Assembly (NCBI GenBank): GCA_946478645.1
Contig: CAMLCW010000100.1
Location: 1-14,240 of the forward strand
Source of the DNA: an uncultured Variovorax sp.
GTDB lineage: Bacteria; Pseudomonadota; Gammaproteobacteria; Burkholderiales; Burkholderiaceae
Length of the DNA: 14,240 bases
Direction of reading: 5' to 3'
A program made the position numbers and the translations under genes. Positions 7,572-14,240 of this stretch are shown piece after piece (the stretch's first letter is position 1; the number at the start of each line of letters is the position of its first letter). The notes beneath the pieces were generated by a model. It searched no databases and was not told the DNA's origin. It saw only the letters and a list, made by a program, of their open reading frames with translations.

Positions 7572-8444
7572 TCAGTCGGTGCCCTTCGCGACCGACCTTG
7601 CGCCGAGCCGTTCCGACACCGTGCCCGCGCAGGCCTTGAGCGCGCGTGCGATTTCGCCGTCCCAGGCGGTGTCGAAGATCGCGGCCGGGCCGATGGCCGT
7701 GACCGACAGCACGATCGCGCCCGTGTGGTCGAACACCGGCGCGGCCATCGCGCTGACGCCCTCGATCACCTCGCCCTCCGAACGGCTGACGCCATGGGCG
7801 CGCACTTCGTCGAGCTGCCGCGCGAACTCGCTCCACGAAGGCAGCGGACGCTCGGGCGGCATGCCGGGCGCGTGCGGCTTCTGCCGTGCACCCTCAGCGT
7901 CGAGCAGCTGCCGCACGACGGCGGCGTCGAGATAGGCAGCGAACACGCGGCCCGAGGCCGTGTTGGTGAGCGAGAACACGGTGCCGTGCCGCATGTTTAC
8001 ATGCACTGGCGACGGCGACTCGGCCGTGCGCACGATGGTCGCGCCGCGCGCGCCCCAGACCGCGAGCGCCACGGTGTGGCCGATGCGCCGCGCCACCTCG
8101 GCGATCAGCGGCGTCGCGATGTGCACCGGGTCGGCCTGCTGCAGGCTGATGAGCCCCAGTTGCAAGGCCAGCGGTCCGAGCAGATAGTGGCCGCTGGCGC
8201 GGTCCTGCTCGATCAGCCCCAGCCGGCCGAAGCTCACCATGTACGGATGCGCCTTGGCGGGCGTCATGTCGGCTTCGCGGGCGAGGTCCTTCAGGGCCAT
8301 CGGCCGGCCGTGGTGCACCAGTGCGCGCAGCAGCTGGCCGCCCACTTCGATGCTCTGGATGCCGCGCTGCGCCGCGCGGTCGGTGTCGTTGGCCGCCGCG
8401 GCGCCGGGCGTCGGATGTTCGTTCATGAAGAAGGGATTAGACAT
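7572..8444 (-). CDS. IclR-family transcriptional regulator (HmgR-like by context)
   Basis: A 290-residue regulator. An N-terminal winged helix-turn-helix lies at about residues 30-85 (SIEVGGQLLRALVHHGRPMALKDLAREA, then MTPAKAHPYMVSFGRLGLI), followed by the IclR effector-binding domain from about 95 to 275 (HIATPLIAEVARRIGHTV, EGVSAMAAPVFDHTGAIVLS). I chose the ATG at 8444; TTG at 8456 would add 4 residues, and ATG at 8426 would remove 6. None has a clear ribosome-binding site. It is divergent from the homogentisate-type operon with a 95-bp shared gap containing three ATTCGT half-sites. In Pseudomonas putida the hmg genes are controlled by the IclR-type repressor HmgR, which responds to homogentisate, so the same role is inferred here. 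The Sir2 gene follows 17 bp downstream. Confidence 0.92.
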   Translation of the reverse strand: MSNPFFMNEHPTPGAAAANDTDRAAQRGIQSIEVGGQLLRALVHHGRPMALKDLAREADMTPAKAHPYMVSFGRLGLIEQDRASGHYLLGPLALQLGLISLQQADPVHIATPLIAEVARRIGHTVALAVWGARGATIVRTAESPSPVHVNMRHGTVFSLTNTASGRVFAAYLDAAVVRQLLDAEGARQKPHAPGMPPERPLPSWSEFARQLDEVRAHGVSRSEGEVIEGVSAMAAPVFDHTGAIVLSVTAIGPAAIFDTAWDGEIARALKACAGTVSERLGARSVAKGTD

Positions 8445-8465
8445 GAACTGATTCAAGGCCTACAC

Positions 8466-8508
8466 TCCGCAAATTCGTTATCCGCAAATTCGTTTGCTTT
8501 AGACGAAT
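8466..8508. promoter_or_regulatory. Candidate IclR operator: three ATTCGT half-sites at 15-bp spacing
   Basis: TCCGCAAATTCGTT occurs at 8466-8479 and again exactly at 8481-8494. The core ATTCGT (8473-8478, 8488-8493) then appears inverted as ACGAAT at 8503-8508. All three cores are 15 bp apart, about one and a half helical turns. The site lies in the 95-bp gap between the divergent IclR regulator and the first operon gene. IclR-type aromatic regulators such as PcaU and PobR are known to bind a palindrome plus an extra direct repeat, so the layout fits. Assignment to this regulator is inference. No convincing -35/-10 pair was found. Confidence 0.6.
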
Positions 8509-8539
8509 CCAAGCATTCACATACGATGGAGACCACACG

Positions 8540-9499
8540 ATGAGCCAAGCCAAGAAGTTCGCCAGCCAGGCCGACATGGAAGAGAAGAAGGTCACCTTCA
8601 GCCAGATCTCCGAGCACGCCTGGGCCTACACCGCCGAGGGCGACCCCAACACCGGCATCGTGATCGGCGACGACTGCGTGCTGGTGGCCGACACCCAGGC
8701 CACGCCGGCGATGGCGGCCGACGTGGTGCGGCGCATCCGCGAAGTGACCGACAAGCCGATCAAGTACGTGGTGCTTACGCACTACCACGCGGTGCGCGTG
8801 TTGGGCGCCGCCGGCTACGGCGCCGAGCACATCCTCGCAAGCCAGGACACGCGCGACCTGATCGTCGAGCGCGGCGAGGCCGACAAGGCGAGCGAGATCG
8901 GCCGCTTCCCGCGCCTGTTCCAGAACGTCGAGACGGTGCCGCCCGGCCTGACCTGGCCGACCATGACCTTCACCGGCAAGATGACGCTGTGGCTCGGCCA
9001 GCTCGAAGTGCAGCTGCTGCAGCTGGGCCGCGGCCACACCAAGGGCGACACGGTCGTCTGGCTGCCGCAGGAGCGCGCGCTGCTGTCGGGCGACCTGGTG
9101 GAGTTCGGCGCCACGCCCTATGCGGGCGACGCGTACTTCCAGGACTGGCCGCAGACGCTCGACAACGTCGCGGCGCTGAAGCCCAAGGCGCTGGTGCCGG
9201 GCCGCGGCGCGGCGCTCACCACGCCCGAGCAGGTGGCCGAGGGGTTGCAGGGCACGCGCGACTTCATCTCCGACGTGTACGCGAGCGTGCAGGAAGGCGT
9301 GAAGGCGGGGCGCGACCTGAACGCGGTCTACAAGGAAACCTACGCGAAGCTCCAGCCCAAGTACAGCCAGTGGGTGATCTTCGACCACTGCATGCCCTTC
9401 GACGTGAGCCGCGCCTACGACGAGGCCTCGGGGCATGCCGATCCGCGCGTGTGGACGGCCGAGCGCGACATCGAGATGTGGAAGGCGCTCGAAGGTTGA
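8540..9499 (+). CDS. Metallo-beta-lactamase-fold hydrolase with a depleted second metal site
   Basis: A 319-residue MBL-fold protein, first gene of the aromatic operon, with GGAG 8 bases before the ATG. The usual HxHxDH motif reads HYHAVR: His81 and His83 remain, but Asp is Val85 and His is Arg86. His166 (GRGHTKGD) and Asp185 (LLSGDLVE) remain, while the last ligand, normally in PGHG, is Arg222 (VPGRG). By comparison with glyoxalase II, all four metal-1 ligands are kept and the three ligands unique to metal 2 are all gone, so a one-metal or non-standard centre is expected. Fold assignment is solid; substrate and reaction are unknown. No signal peptide is seen. Its operon position suggests it acts on an ester, thioester, lactone or reactive intermediate of homogentisate metabolism, which is inference. 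Confidence 0.9.
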   Translation: MSQAKKFASQADMEEKKVTFSQISEHAWAYTAEGDPNTGIVIGDDCVLVADTQATPAMAADVVRRIREVTDKPIKYVVLTHYHAVRVLGAAGYGAEHILASQDTRDLIVERGEADKASEIGRFPRLFQNVETVPPGLTWPTMTFTGKMTLWLGQLEVQLLQLGRGHTKGDTVVWLPQERALLSGDLVEFGATPYAGDAYFQDWPQTLDNVAALKPKALVPGRGAALTTPEQVAEGLQGTRDFISDVYASVQEGVKAGRDLNAVYKETYAKLQPKYSQWVIFDHCMPFDVSRAYDEASGHADPRVWTAERDIEMWKALEG

Positions 9500-9503
9500 T
9501 ATT

Positions 9504-9608
9504 CGCTCCCTCCCCTCCGGGGGAGGGCTGGGGTGGGGGCAGCCAGAGCGCCGGTTGCGAACGCCGCTTGCCCCCATCCCTGCCTTCCCCCGGAGGGGGA
9601 AGGAGACG
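9504..9608. repeat. Interspersed hairpin repeat (CCCTCCCC-TCCG-GGGGAGGG type)
   Basis: A two-armed inverted repeat fills the gap between the MBL gene and the monooxygenase. The left arm (9504-9541) and right arm (9570-9608) are imperfect reverse complements, sharing CTCCGGGGGA and a GGGTGGGGGC-like segment. Each arm also folds on itself: CCCTCCCC 9508-9515 with GGGGAGGG 9520-9527 (8 pairs, loop TCCG), and CCTTCCCCC 9583-9591 with GGGGGAAGG 9595-9603. The composition is like a repeat class scattered between genes in many proteobacterial genomes, but copy number needs a whole genome. It ends just before the GGAG at 9614-9617 used by the next gene. Confidence 0.75.
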
Positions 9609-9625
9609 AAAACGGAGACAAACAC

Positions 9626-11254
9626 GTGATCGACTATCAAAGCCTGCGTTTCGACTACAAGCGCCACGCCGACCAGGACGCTGCTGCCGCGCCCGCGCGC
9701 CACACGGTGGTGGTCGTCGGCGCCGGCCCGGTCGGCCTCGCGCTCGCCATCGACCTGGCGTTGCGCGAGGTGCCCGTGGTGCTGCTCGACAACGACAACA
9801 CCGTCTCGACCGGCTCGCGCGCCATCTGCTTCGCCAAGCGCACGCTCGAGGTGTTCGACCGCCTGGGCTGCGGCGACCGCATGGTGGACAAGGGCGTGTC
9901 GTGGAACATCGGCAAGGTCTATTTCCGCGACGAGCAGGTCTACCGCTTCGACCTGCTGCCCGAGCCCGGCCACGAGCGCCCGGCCTTCATCAATCTGCAG
10001 CAGTACTACGTCGAAGGCTACCTGGCCGAACGCGCGGGCGAACTGCCGCTGATCGACATCCGCTGGAACAACAAGGTCACGGGCATCGAACAGCAGGCCG
10101 ACGGCGCGGTGCTCACCATCGAGACGCCCGAGGGCGAGTACCGCCTGGCGGCCGACTACGTCGCGGCCTGCGACGGCTCGCGCTCGAACCTGCGCCAGCT
10201 GCTCGGGCAGGAACCCAAGGGCCGCACCTTCCGCGATCGCTTCCTGATCGCCGACGTGGTGATGGACGCCCACCTGCCCACGGAACGCCGCTTCTGGTTC
10301 GATCCACCTTTTCACCCGGGCCAGAGCGTGCTGCTGCACAAGCAGGCCGACGGCATGTGGCGCGTGGACTTCCAGCTCGGCTGGGAGGCCGACCCGGTCG
10401 AGGAGCGCAAGACCGAGCGCATCGTGCCGCGCGTGCGCGCGCTGCTCGACAGCATCGACCATGCGGGCGTGCAGTTCGAGATCGGCTGGGCCAGCGTCTA
10501 CACCTTCGCCTGCCAGCGCATGGAGAGCTTTCGCCAGGGCCGTGTGCTGTTCGCGGGCGATTCGGCGCACGGCGTTTCGCCGTTCGGCGCGCGCGGCGCG
10601 AACTCGGGCGTGCAGGACGCCGACAACCTGGCGTGGAAGCTCGCGGCCGTGCTGAAGGGCGACGCGCCCGATGCGCTGCTCGACAGCTATGCACGCGAGC
10701 GCGAGTACGCGGCCGACGAGAACATCCGCCATTCCACCCGCGCGACCGACTTCATCACGCCCAAGAGCGAAGTGAGCCGCCTGTTCCGCGATGCGGTGCT
10801 CGAGCTGACCAAGCGCCATGCCTTTGCGCGCACGCTGGTCAACAGCGGCCGGCTCTCGGTGCCGGCGGTGCTGCACGGCTCGCCGCTCAGCACGCCCGAC
10901 AGCGACGCGTTCACGGGCCCGATGGCGCCCGGCGCCGCAGCGGCCGACGCGCCGATCGCGCGCGCCGACGGCAGCACCGGCTGGCTGCTGCGCGAAGCCT
11001 GCCGGGTGCACGGCTTCACCGCGCTGCTGTTCGGCCACGACGAGGCAGCCGAGCGCAGCCTGCAGGCGCTGAAGGCCAGCGATCTGCCGCTGCACATCCT
11101 GCGCGTGCAAGGCGAGCTCGCCACCACGCGCTACGACGCCCGGCCCGGCACGGTGTACCTGCTGCGCCCCGACCAGCATGTCTGCGCGCGCTGGCGCGAG
11201 CCCTCGGCGGCAGACATTCGCGCGGCCCACGACCGCGCGCTGGCAAGGACATGA
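9626..11254 (+). CDS. Class A FAD-dependent aromatic monooxygenase (MhaA/MhpA-like; probable hydroxyphenylacetate hydroxylase)
   Basis: A 542-residue flavoprotein hydroxylase using NAD(P)H and O2. The FAD motif GAGPVG is at residues 32-37; ACDGSRSNLR holds the DG motif; GRVLFAGDSAHGVSPFGARG is the GD motif, followed by DADNLAWKLA. The C-terminal 100 or so residues form the thioredoxin-like tail of the phenol hydroxylase/MhpA group, ending in YLLRPDQHVCARW. The start is GTG at 9626 with GGAG 8 bases upstream; the open frame extends further but into the hairpin repeat. Its stop overlaps a possible ATG of the DUF2783 gene. With that small protein and hmgA downstream, the likely job is making homogentisate from 3-hydroxyphenylacetate, like MhaAB of Pseudomonas putida U. 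4-Hydroxyphenylacetate 1-hydroxylase, which also yields homogentisate, is the main alternative. Cofactor class is certain, substrate inferred. Confidence 0.92.
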   Translation: MIDYQSLRFDYKRHADQDAAAAPARHTVVVVGAGPVGLALAIDLALREVPVVLLDNDNTVSTGSRAICFAKRTLEVFDRLGCGDRMVDKGVSWNIGKVYFRDEQVYRFDLLPEPGHERPAFINLQQYYVEGYLAERAGELPLIDIRWNNKVTGIEQQADGAVLTIETPEGEYRLAADYVAACDGSRSNLRQLLGQEPKGRTFRDRFLIADVVMDAHLPTERRFWFDPPFHPGQSVLLHKQADGMWRVDFQLGWEADPVEERKTERIVPRVRALLDSIDHAGVQFEIGWASVYTFACQRMESFRQGRVLFAGDSAHGVSPFGARGANSGVQDADNLAWKLAAVLKGDAPDALLDSYAREREYAADENIRHSTRATDFITPKSEVSRLFRDAVLELTKRHAFARTLVNSGRLSVPAVLHGSPLSTPDSDAFTGPMAPGAAAADAPIARADGSTGWLLREACRVHGFTALLFGHDEAAERSLQALKASDLPLHILRVQGELATTRYDARPGTVYLLRPDQHVCARWREPSAADIRAAHDRALART

Positions 11255-11256
11255 AC

Positions 11257-11454
11257 ATGCCACAGACCACATCCCTCCTCATCACCGAACCGCACCTCGA
11301 TGCGCCCGACGATTTCTACGAAGCGCTGATCGAAGCCCACCAGGGCCTCGACACCGACGAGAGCCACGCCTACAACGCGCGCCTCGTGCTGGTGCTCGCC
11401 AACCACATCGGCTCGCTCGCCGTGCTGCGCGAGGCGCTGGCGGCGGCGAAATAG
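11257..11454 (+). CDS. DUF2783 small protein (MhaB-like coupling protein candidate)
   Basis: A 65-residue acidic-to-neutral protein with no signal peptide or membrane helix. DAPDDFYEALIEAHQGLDTD and the second half NARLVLVLANHIGSLAVLREAL match the DUF2783 pattern as I remember it. Two starts are possible: ATG 11251 overlaps the monooxygenase stop (ATGA), while ATG 11257 has AAGGA at an ideal 7-base spacing; I prefer 11257. Either way it is translationally coupled to the monooxygenase. In Pseudomonas putida U a small coupling protein, MhaB, is needed with flavoprotein MhaA for 3-hydroxyphenylacetate hydroxylation, and size and position fit that role. Equivalence to MhaB is inference from context. 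Confidence 0.85.
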   Translation: MPQTTSLLITEPHLDAPDDFYEALIEAHQGLDTDESHAYNARLVLVLANHIGSLAVLREALAAAK

Positions 11455-11460
11455 GCACAC

Positions 11461-11595
11461 GAATGCGGACTTCCGGACGCAGAGGACGCGAAGGTTTCGC
11501 AGAGGTCGCAAAAGAAACCATGAAAAATCTATAGAAGTCCTTCTGCGACTTCTGCGTGACTTTTGTCTTCCTTCTGCGTCCGGTTGTCCGAATTC
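11461..11595. repeat. 135-bp imperfect inverted repeat with CGCAGAGG units
   Basis: The ends mirror each other: GAATGCGGAC at 11461-11470 against the complement GAATTCGGAC read from 11595. Inside, CCGGACGCAGA at 11473-11483 is an 11-bp perfect inverted match to TCTGCGTCCGG at 11573-11583. Complementarity continues inward with CGCAGAGGTCGCAAAAG against CGCAGAAGTCGCAGAAG, giving arms of about 55 bp around an AT-rich centre with TCTATAGA at 11528-11535. CGCAGA-type units recur within each arm. It has no protein-coding capacity and no obvious target-site duplication. It looks like an interspersed palindromic element of the GACGCAGAGG type seen in many phyla. Confidence 0.78.
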
Positions 11596-11622
11596 TTTTC
11601 CATTGAACCCCAGGACCACACC

Positions 11623-12909
11623 ATGACCACTTACCAAAGCGGCTTCGGCAACGAATTCGCCAGCGAAGCCGTCGCCGGCGCCCTGCCCCAGGGCCGCAAC
11701 AATCCGCAGCGTGCGCCGTTCGACCTCTACACCGAACTGCTCTCGGGCACGGCCTTCACCGCGCCGCGCCACGAGAACCGCCGCACCTGGCTCTACCGGC
11801 GCCAGCCGTCGGTGGTGTCGGGCCGCTACCAGCCCTATGCCCAGCACCACTGGACCACCGGCGCCGACCGCAATATCGCGCTCGCGCCCGAGCCGCTGCG
11901 TTGGCATCCGATGCCGCTCGACGGCGCGGCCGACGCCGACTTCGTCGACGGCATGCACACGCTCGCGGCCAACGGCGATGCCGAGTCGCAGGTCGGCATC
12001 GGTGCGCTGGTGTACCTCGCGGGCCGCTCGATGGTCCAGCGCGCCTTCATCAATGCCGACGCCGAGATGCTCGTCGTGCCGCAGCAGGGCCGGCTCGTCA
12101 TCACCACCGAACTCGGCGTGCTCGACGTCAGGCCCGGCGAGATCGCGCTGCTGCCGCGCGGCATGGCGTTCAAGGTGGCGCTGCCCGATGGCTTGTCGCG
12201 CGGCTATGTCTGCGAGAACTACGGCGCCCACTTCCGCCTGCCCGAGCTCGGCCCGATCGGCTCGAACGGCCTCGCCAACGCGCGTGACTTCCAGGCGCCC
12301 GTGGCGGCGTTCGAAGAGAACGGTGGCGCGTACGAACTGGTCAAGAAATTCGGCGGCCGCTTCTGGACCGCGCCGACGAAGCAGTCGCCGTTCAACGTCG
12401 TCGCCTGGCACGGCAACCTCGCGCCGGTGAAGTACGACACGGCCAACTTCATGGTGATCGGCTCGATCAGCTTCGACCATCCCGATCCTTCGATCTTCAC
12501 CGTGCTGACCTCGCCCAGCGACACGCCCGGCACCGCCAACTGCGACTTCGTGATCTTCCCGCCGCGCTGGATGGTGATGGAGAACACCTTCCGTCCGCCC
12601 TGGTTCCACCGCAACCTCATGAGCGAGTTCATGGGCCTGGTGCTCGGCGAGTACGACGCCAAGCCCGGCGGCTTCAAGCCGGGCGGCGCCAGCCTGCACA
12701 ATTGCATGGTGCCGCACGGCCCCGACGAGGAGGCCTTCGACAAGGCCACCAGCGCCAAGCTCCAGCCGCAGAAGCTCGACAACACGCTGGCCTTCATGTT
12801 CGAGAGCCGCTATCGCTTCATCCCGACGAACTTCGCGCTCCAGAGCCCCGCGCTCGACACCGACTATGCCGACTGCTGGGCCGGCCTCAAGGACCAATTC
12901 AAAAAATGA
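11623..12909 (+). CDS. hmgA: Homogentisate 1,2-dioxygenase
   Basis: A 428-residue enzyme, full length for the family, that opens the ring of homogentisate with O2 to give maleylacetoacetate in the cytoplasm. The N-terminus [14 protein letters not shown] is the classic family opening. Fe(II) ligands align with His329 (WFHRN), Glu335 (MSEFMG) and His365 (VPHGPD), equivalent to His335, Glu341 and His371 of the human enzyme. WHGN with His263 is the probable active-site base segment. AGGA lies 7 bases before the ATG. It is the most certain gene of the operon and fixes the pathway. The TGA overlaps the ATG of the next gene by 4 bp. A 168-bp gap with a long inverted repeat separates it from the DUF2783 gene, so it may be transcribed from upstream or have its own promoter. 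Confidence 0.98.
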   Translation: MTTYQSGFGNEFASEAVAGALPQGRNNPQRAPFDLYTELLSGTAFTAPRHENRRTWLYRRQPSVVSGRYQPYAQHHWTTGADRNIALAPEPLRWHPMPLDGAADADFVDGMHTLAANGDAESQVGIGALVYLAGRSMVQRAFINADAEMLVVPQQGRLVITTELGVLDVRPGEIALLPRGMAFKVALPDGLSRGYVCENYGAHFRLPELGPIGSNGLANARDFQAPVAAFEENGGAYELVKKFGGRFWTAPTKQSPFNVVAWHGNLAPVKYDTANFMVIGSISFDHPDPSIFTVLTSPSDTPGTANCDFVIFPPRWMVMENTFRPPWFHRNLMSEFMGLVLGEYDAKPGGFKPGGASLHNCMVPHGPDEEAFDKATSAKLQPQKLDNTLAFMFESRYRFIPTNFALQSPALDTDYADCWAGLKDQFKK

Positions 12910-13880
12910 CCTCTCCCTTCACGCTCACACGCCGCGCCGCGGCCCTCGCGCTCATCGCCGCACCGCTGCTCGCGCAGGCCGCTGGCTACCCTTCGAAGCC
13001 GATCCGCTTCATCGTGCCGTACACGGCCGGCGGCACCACCGACCTGGTGGCGCGCACCGTCGGACAGAAGGTGTCGGAGAAGCTCGGCCAGCCGGTGCTG
13101 ATCGAGAACCGCGGCGGCGCCGGCGGCAACATCGGCATGGACGCGGTCGCCAAGGCCGCGCCCGACGGCTACACGATCGGCTTCGGTGCGATCTCGACCA
13201 ATGCGCTCAATCCGCACATCTACAAGTCGATGGCCTTCGACCCGCGCCGCGACTTCACCGCGATCAGCCTGCTCGGCATGTCGACCATCGTGCTCGAAGT
13301 GCCCGCCGCCTCGCCGATCAAATCGGTGGCCGAGCTGATCGCAGCCGCGAAGAAGACGCCGGGCATGCCCTATGCCACGGCGGGCGCCGGCACCTCGATG
13401 AACCTGGCCGGCGTGATGTTCGCGCAGATGACCAGCACCGAGCTGACCCACGTGGCCTACAAGGGGAGCGGGCCGGCCATCACCGACATGCTCGGCAACA
13501 ACATCGGGCTCATGTTCGACAACCTGCCGGCATCGCTGCCGCACATCCAGTCGGGCAAGCTGCGCGCGCTCGCGGTGGCGGGGCCCACGCGTTCGCCCTC
13601 GCTGCCCGACGTGCCGACCATGGCCGAAGCGGGGCTCAAGGGCTACGCGCTGGAACCCTGGTTCGGCGTCTACGGCCCGGCCAACCTCCCGGCGCCCGTG
13701 GTCAAGGCGCTCAACGAAGCCTTCGTCGAGGCGCTGGCGCAGCCCGACGTGAAGGCGAAGCTCGCGCAGGCCGGCTTCTCGCCGCGCGGCTCAAGCGCGC
13801 AGGAGCTCGCAGCGCTCACGCAGGCCGAGTACCAGCGGCTCGGCGAAGTGGCCAAGAAAGCCGGCATGACTGCCGATTGA
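12906..13880 (+). CDS. Bug/TctC-family periplasmic solute-binding protein
   Basis: A 324-residue extracytoplasmic binding protein of the tripartite tricarboxylate transporter type. The signal peptide is residues 1-25 (Arg-Arg, then a hydrophobic Ala/Leu core, AQA cleavage site), and the mature protein starts near [19 protein letters not shown], the hallmark opening. [14 protein letters not shown] and PDGYTIGF follow as expected, with the second lobe containing [17 protein letters not shown]. The ATG overlaps the hmgA stop (ATGA); AAGGA lies 12 bases upstream, so coupling probably drives translation. No TctA or TctB membrane subunit is in the window, a common situation in Burkholderiales, where hundreds of such orphans exist. 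Its place between hmgA and fumarylacetoacetase suggests binding of the aromatic acid feeding the pathway; the ligand is not shown. Confidence 0.94.
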   Translation: MTSPFTLTRRAAALALIAAPLLAQAAGYPSKPIRFIVPYTAGGTTDLVARTVGQKVSEKLGQPVLIENRGGAGGNIGMDAVAKAAPDGYTIGFGAISTNALNPHIYKSMAFDPRRDFTAISLLGMSTIVLEVPAASPIKSVAELIAAAKKTPGMPYATAGAGTSMNLAGVMFAQMTSTELTHVAYKGSGPAITDMLGNNIGLMFDNLPASLPHIQSGKLRALAVAGPTRSPSLPDVPTMAEAGLKGYALEPWFGVYGPANLPAPVVKALNEAFVEALAQPDVKAKLAQAGFSPRGSSAQELAALTQAEYQRLGEVAKKAGMTAD

Positions 13881-13909
13881 ACGAACACATCCTGAAAAGA
13901 AACACATCC

Positions 13910-14240
13910 ATGACCACCTCGACACTGAACACCACCCACGACCCCAAGCTGCGCAGCTGGATCGCCAGCGCCAATGAAGCCGGCTGCGACTTCCCGATCC
14001 AGAACCTGCCGTTCGGGCGCTTCCGCGCCGCGGGCAGCAGCGAGGCTTTCCGCATCGGCGTGGCCATCGGCGACCAGATCCTCGACCTGCGGGTCGCCGG
14101 CCTGGTCGATACCGACGACATGAACGCGCTGATGACCGCGAACGCCCGGGAGCGGCAAGCGCTGCGTGCGGCGATCTCCGCCGGCTTGGCCGAAGGCAGC
14201 GACAAGCAGGCCGCATGGTCCAAGGCGCTGACCGCGCAGG
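13910..14240 (+). CDS. fahA: Fumarylacetoacetase, N-terminal part (cut by the window end)
   Basis: The first 110 residues of fumarylacetoacetate hydrolase, which splits fumarylacetoacetate into fumarate and acetoacetate, the last step of the homogentisate route. KLRSWIASANEAGCDFPIQN followed by LPFGRFR is the typical opening of the N-terminal domain; GVAIGDQILDL also fits. The catalytic C-terminal domain lies beyond the window; full members are about 420-440 residues. It starts 29 bases after the TctC stop with only a weak purine stretch (GAAAAGAAA) before the ATG. Maleylacetoacetate isomerase, needed between HmgA and this enzyme, is not in the window and may follow. In Pseudomonas the same gene is called hmgB. 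Confidence 0.95.
   Translation, partial: MTTSTLNTTHDPKLRSWIASANEAGCDFPIQNLPFGRFRAAGSSEAFRIGVAIGDQILDLRVAGLVDTDDMNALMTANARERQALRAAISAGLAEGSDKQAAWSKALTAQ

Noticed and set aside
7555..7836. Longer start for the Sir2 protein
   Set aside because: It would overlap the end of the IclR gene by over 260 bases with non-homologous sequence; the ATG at 7554 gives normal family length.
8466..8494. Possible CRISPR-like direct repeat
   Set aside because: There are only two adjacent 14-bp copies with a single base between them, no spacers and no cas genes; an operator explains it better.
9435..9629. Short plus-strand open frame reading LPSGGGLGWGQPERR
   Set aside because: It is a translation of the interspersed hairpin repeat plus the out-of-frame end of the MBL gene, a common source of false small proteins.
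8453..11272. 939-codon open frame on the minus strand over the MBL and monooxygenase genes
   Set aside because: It is antisense to two genes with intact family motifs, low-complexity Arg/Ala/Val/His composition, and passes through the hairpin repeat.
11131..12897. 588-codon open frame on the minus strand opposite hmgA
   Set aside because: It is the antisense shadow of hmgA; the segment resembling LRNLRVLCV is just the translated palindromic repeat.

Overview
The window is high-GC, densely coded bacterial DNA. Protein style, the homogentisate gene order with a Bug-type (TctC) binding protein inside it, and the CCCTCCCC/GGGGAGGG and CGCAGAGG interspersed hairpin repeats suggest a betaproteobacterium of the Comamonadaceae, perhaps Variovorax-like. 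This placement is inference; there is no rRNA or other marker gene to confirm it.

Left part (1-2699): a GMC-family FAD oxidoreductase on the minus strand is divergent from a LysR-type regulator on the plus strand. A perfect 12-bp palindrome sits just before the regulator start.

Centre-left (2855-6776): a tight plus-strand operon encodes an MCE/Mla-type lipid ABC transporter. It has a permease fused to a STAS-like domain, an ATPase overlapping it by 4 bp, a single-MCE-domain protein with a long helical tail, and a PqiC-type outer-membrane lipoprotein. A two-helix small membrane protein of unknown function follows. The operon ends at a GC-rich hairpin whose stem contains the stop codons of both convergent genes.

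Centre (6802-8444, minus strand): a Sir2-family NAD-dependent deacylase lies directly downstream of an IclR-type regulator. The regulator is divergent from the catabolic operon to its right. The 95-bp gap between them carries three ATTCGT half-sites (two direct, one inverted) spaced exactly 15 bp apart, a strong operator candidate.

Right part (8540-14240, plus strand): a homogentisate-type aromatic catabolic operon. Its order is: an unusual metallo-beta-lactamase-fold protein that keeps the first metal site but has lost all three ligands unique to the second; a class A FAD aromatic monooxygenase; a DUF2783 small protein; homogentisate 1,2-dioxygenase (hmgA); an orphan TctC/Bug binding protein; and the start of fumarylacetoacetase, cut by the window edge. 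The monooxygenase plus small protein resemble the MhaAB hydroxylase that makes homogentisate from 3-hydroxyphenylacetate. The proposed route is uptake of an aromatic acid, ring hydroxylation to homogentisate, ring cleavage by HmgA to maleylacetoacetate, isomerisation by an enzyme not seen here, and hydrolysis to fumarate and acetoacetate. The two non-overlapping gaps around the monooxygenase pair each hold a different long hairpin-forming repeat.

No tRNA, rRNA, CRISPR array, transposase or integrase was seen. No gene-free stretch exceeds 300 bases.
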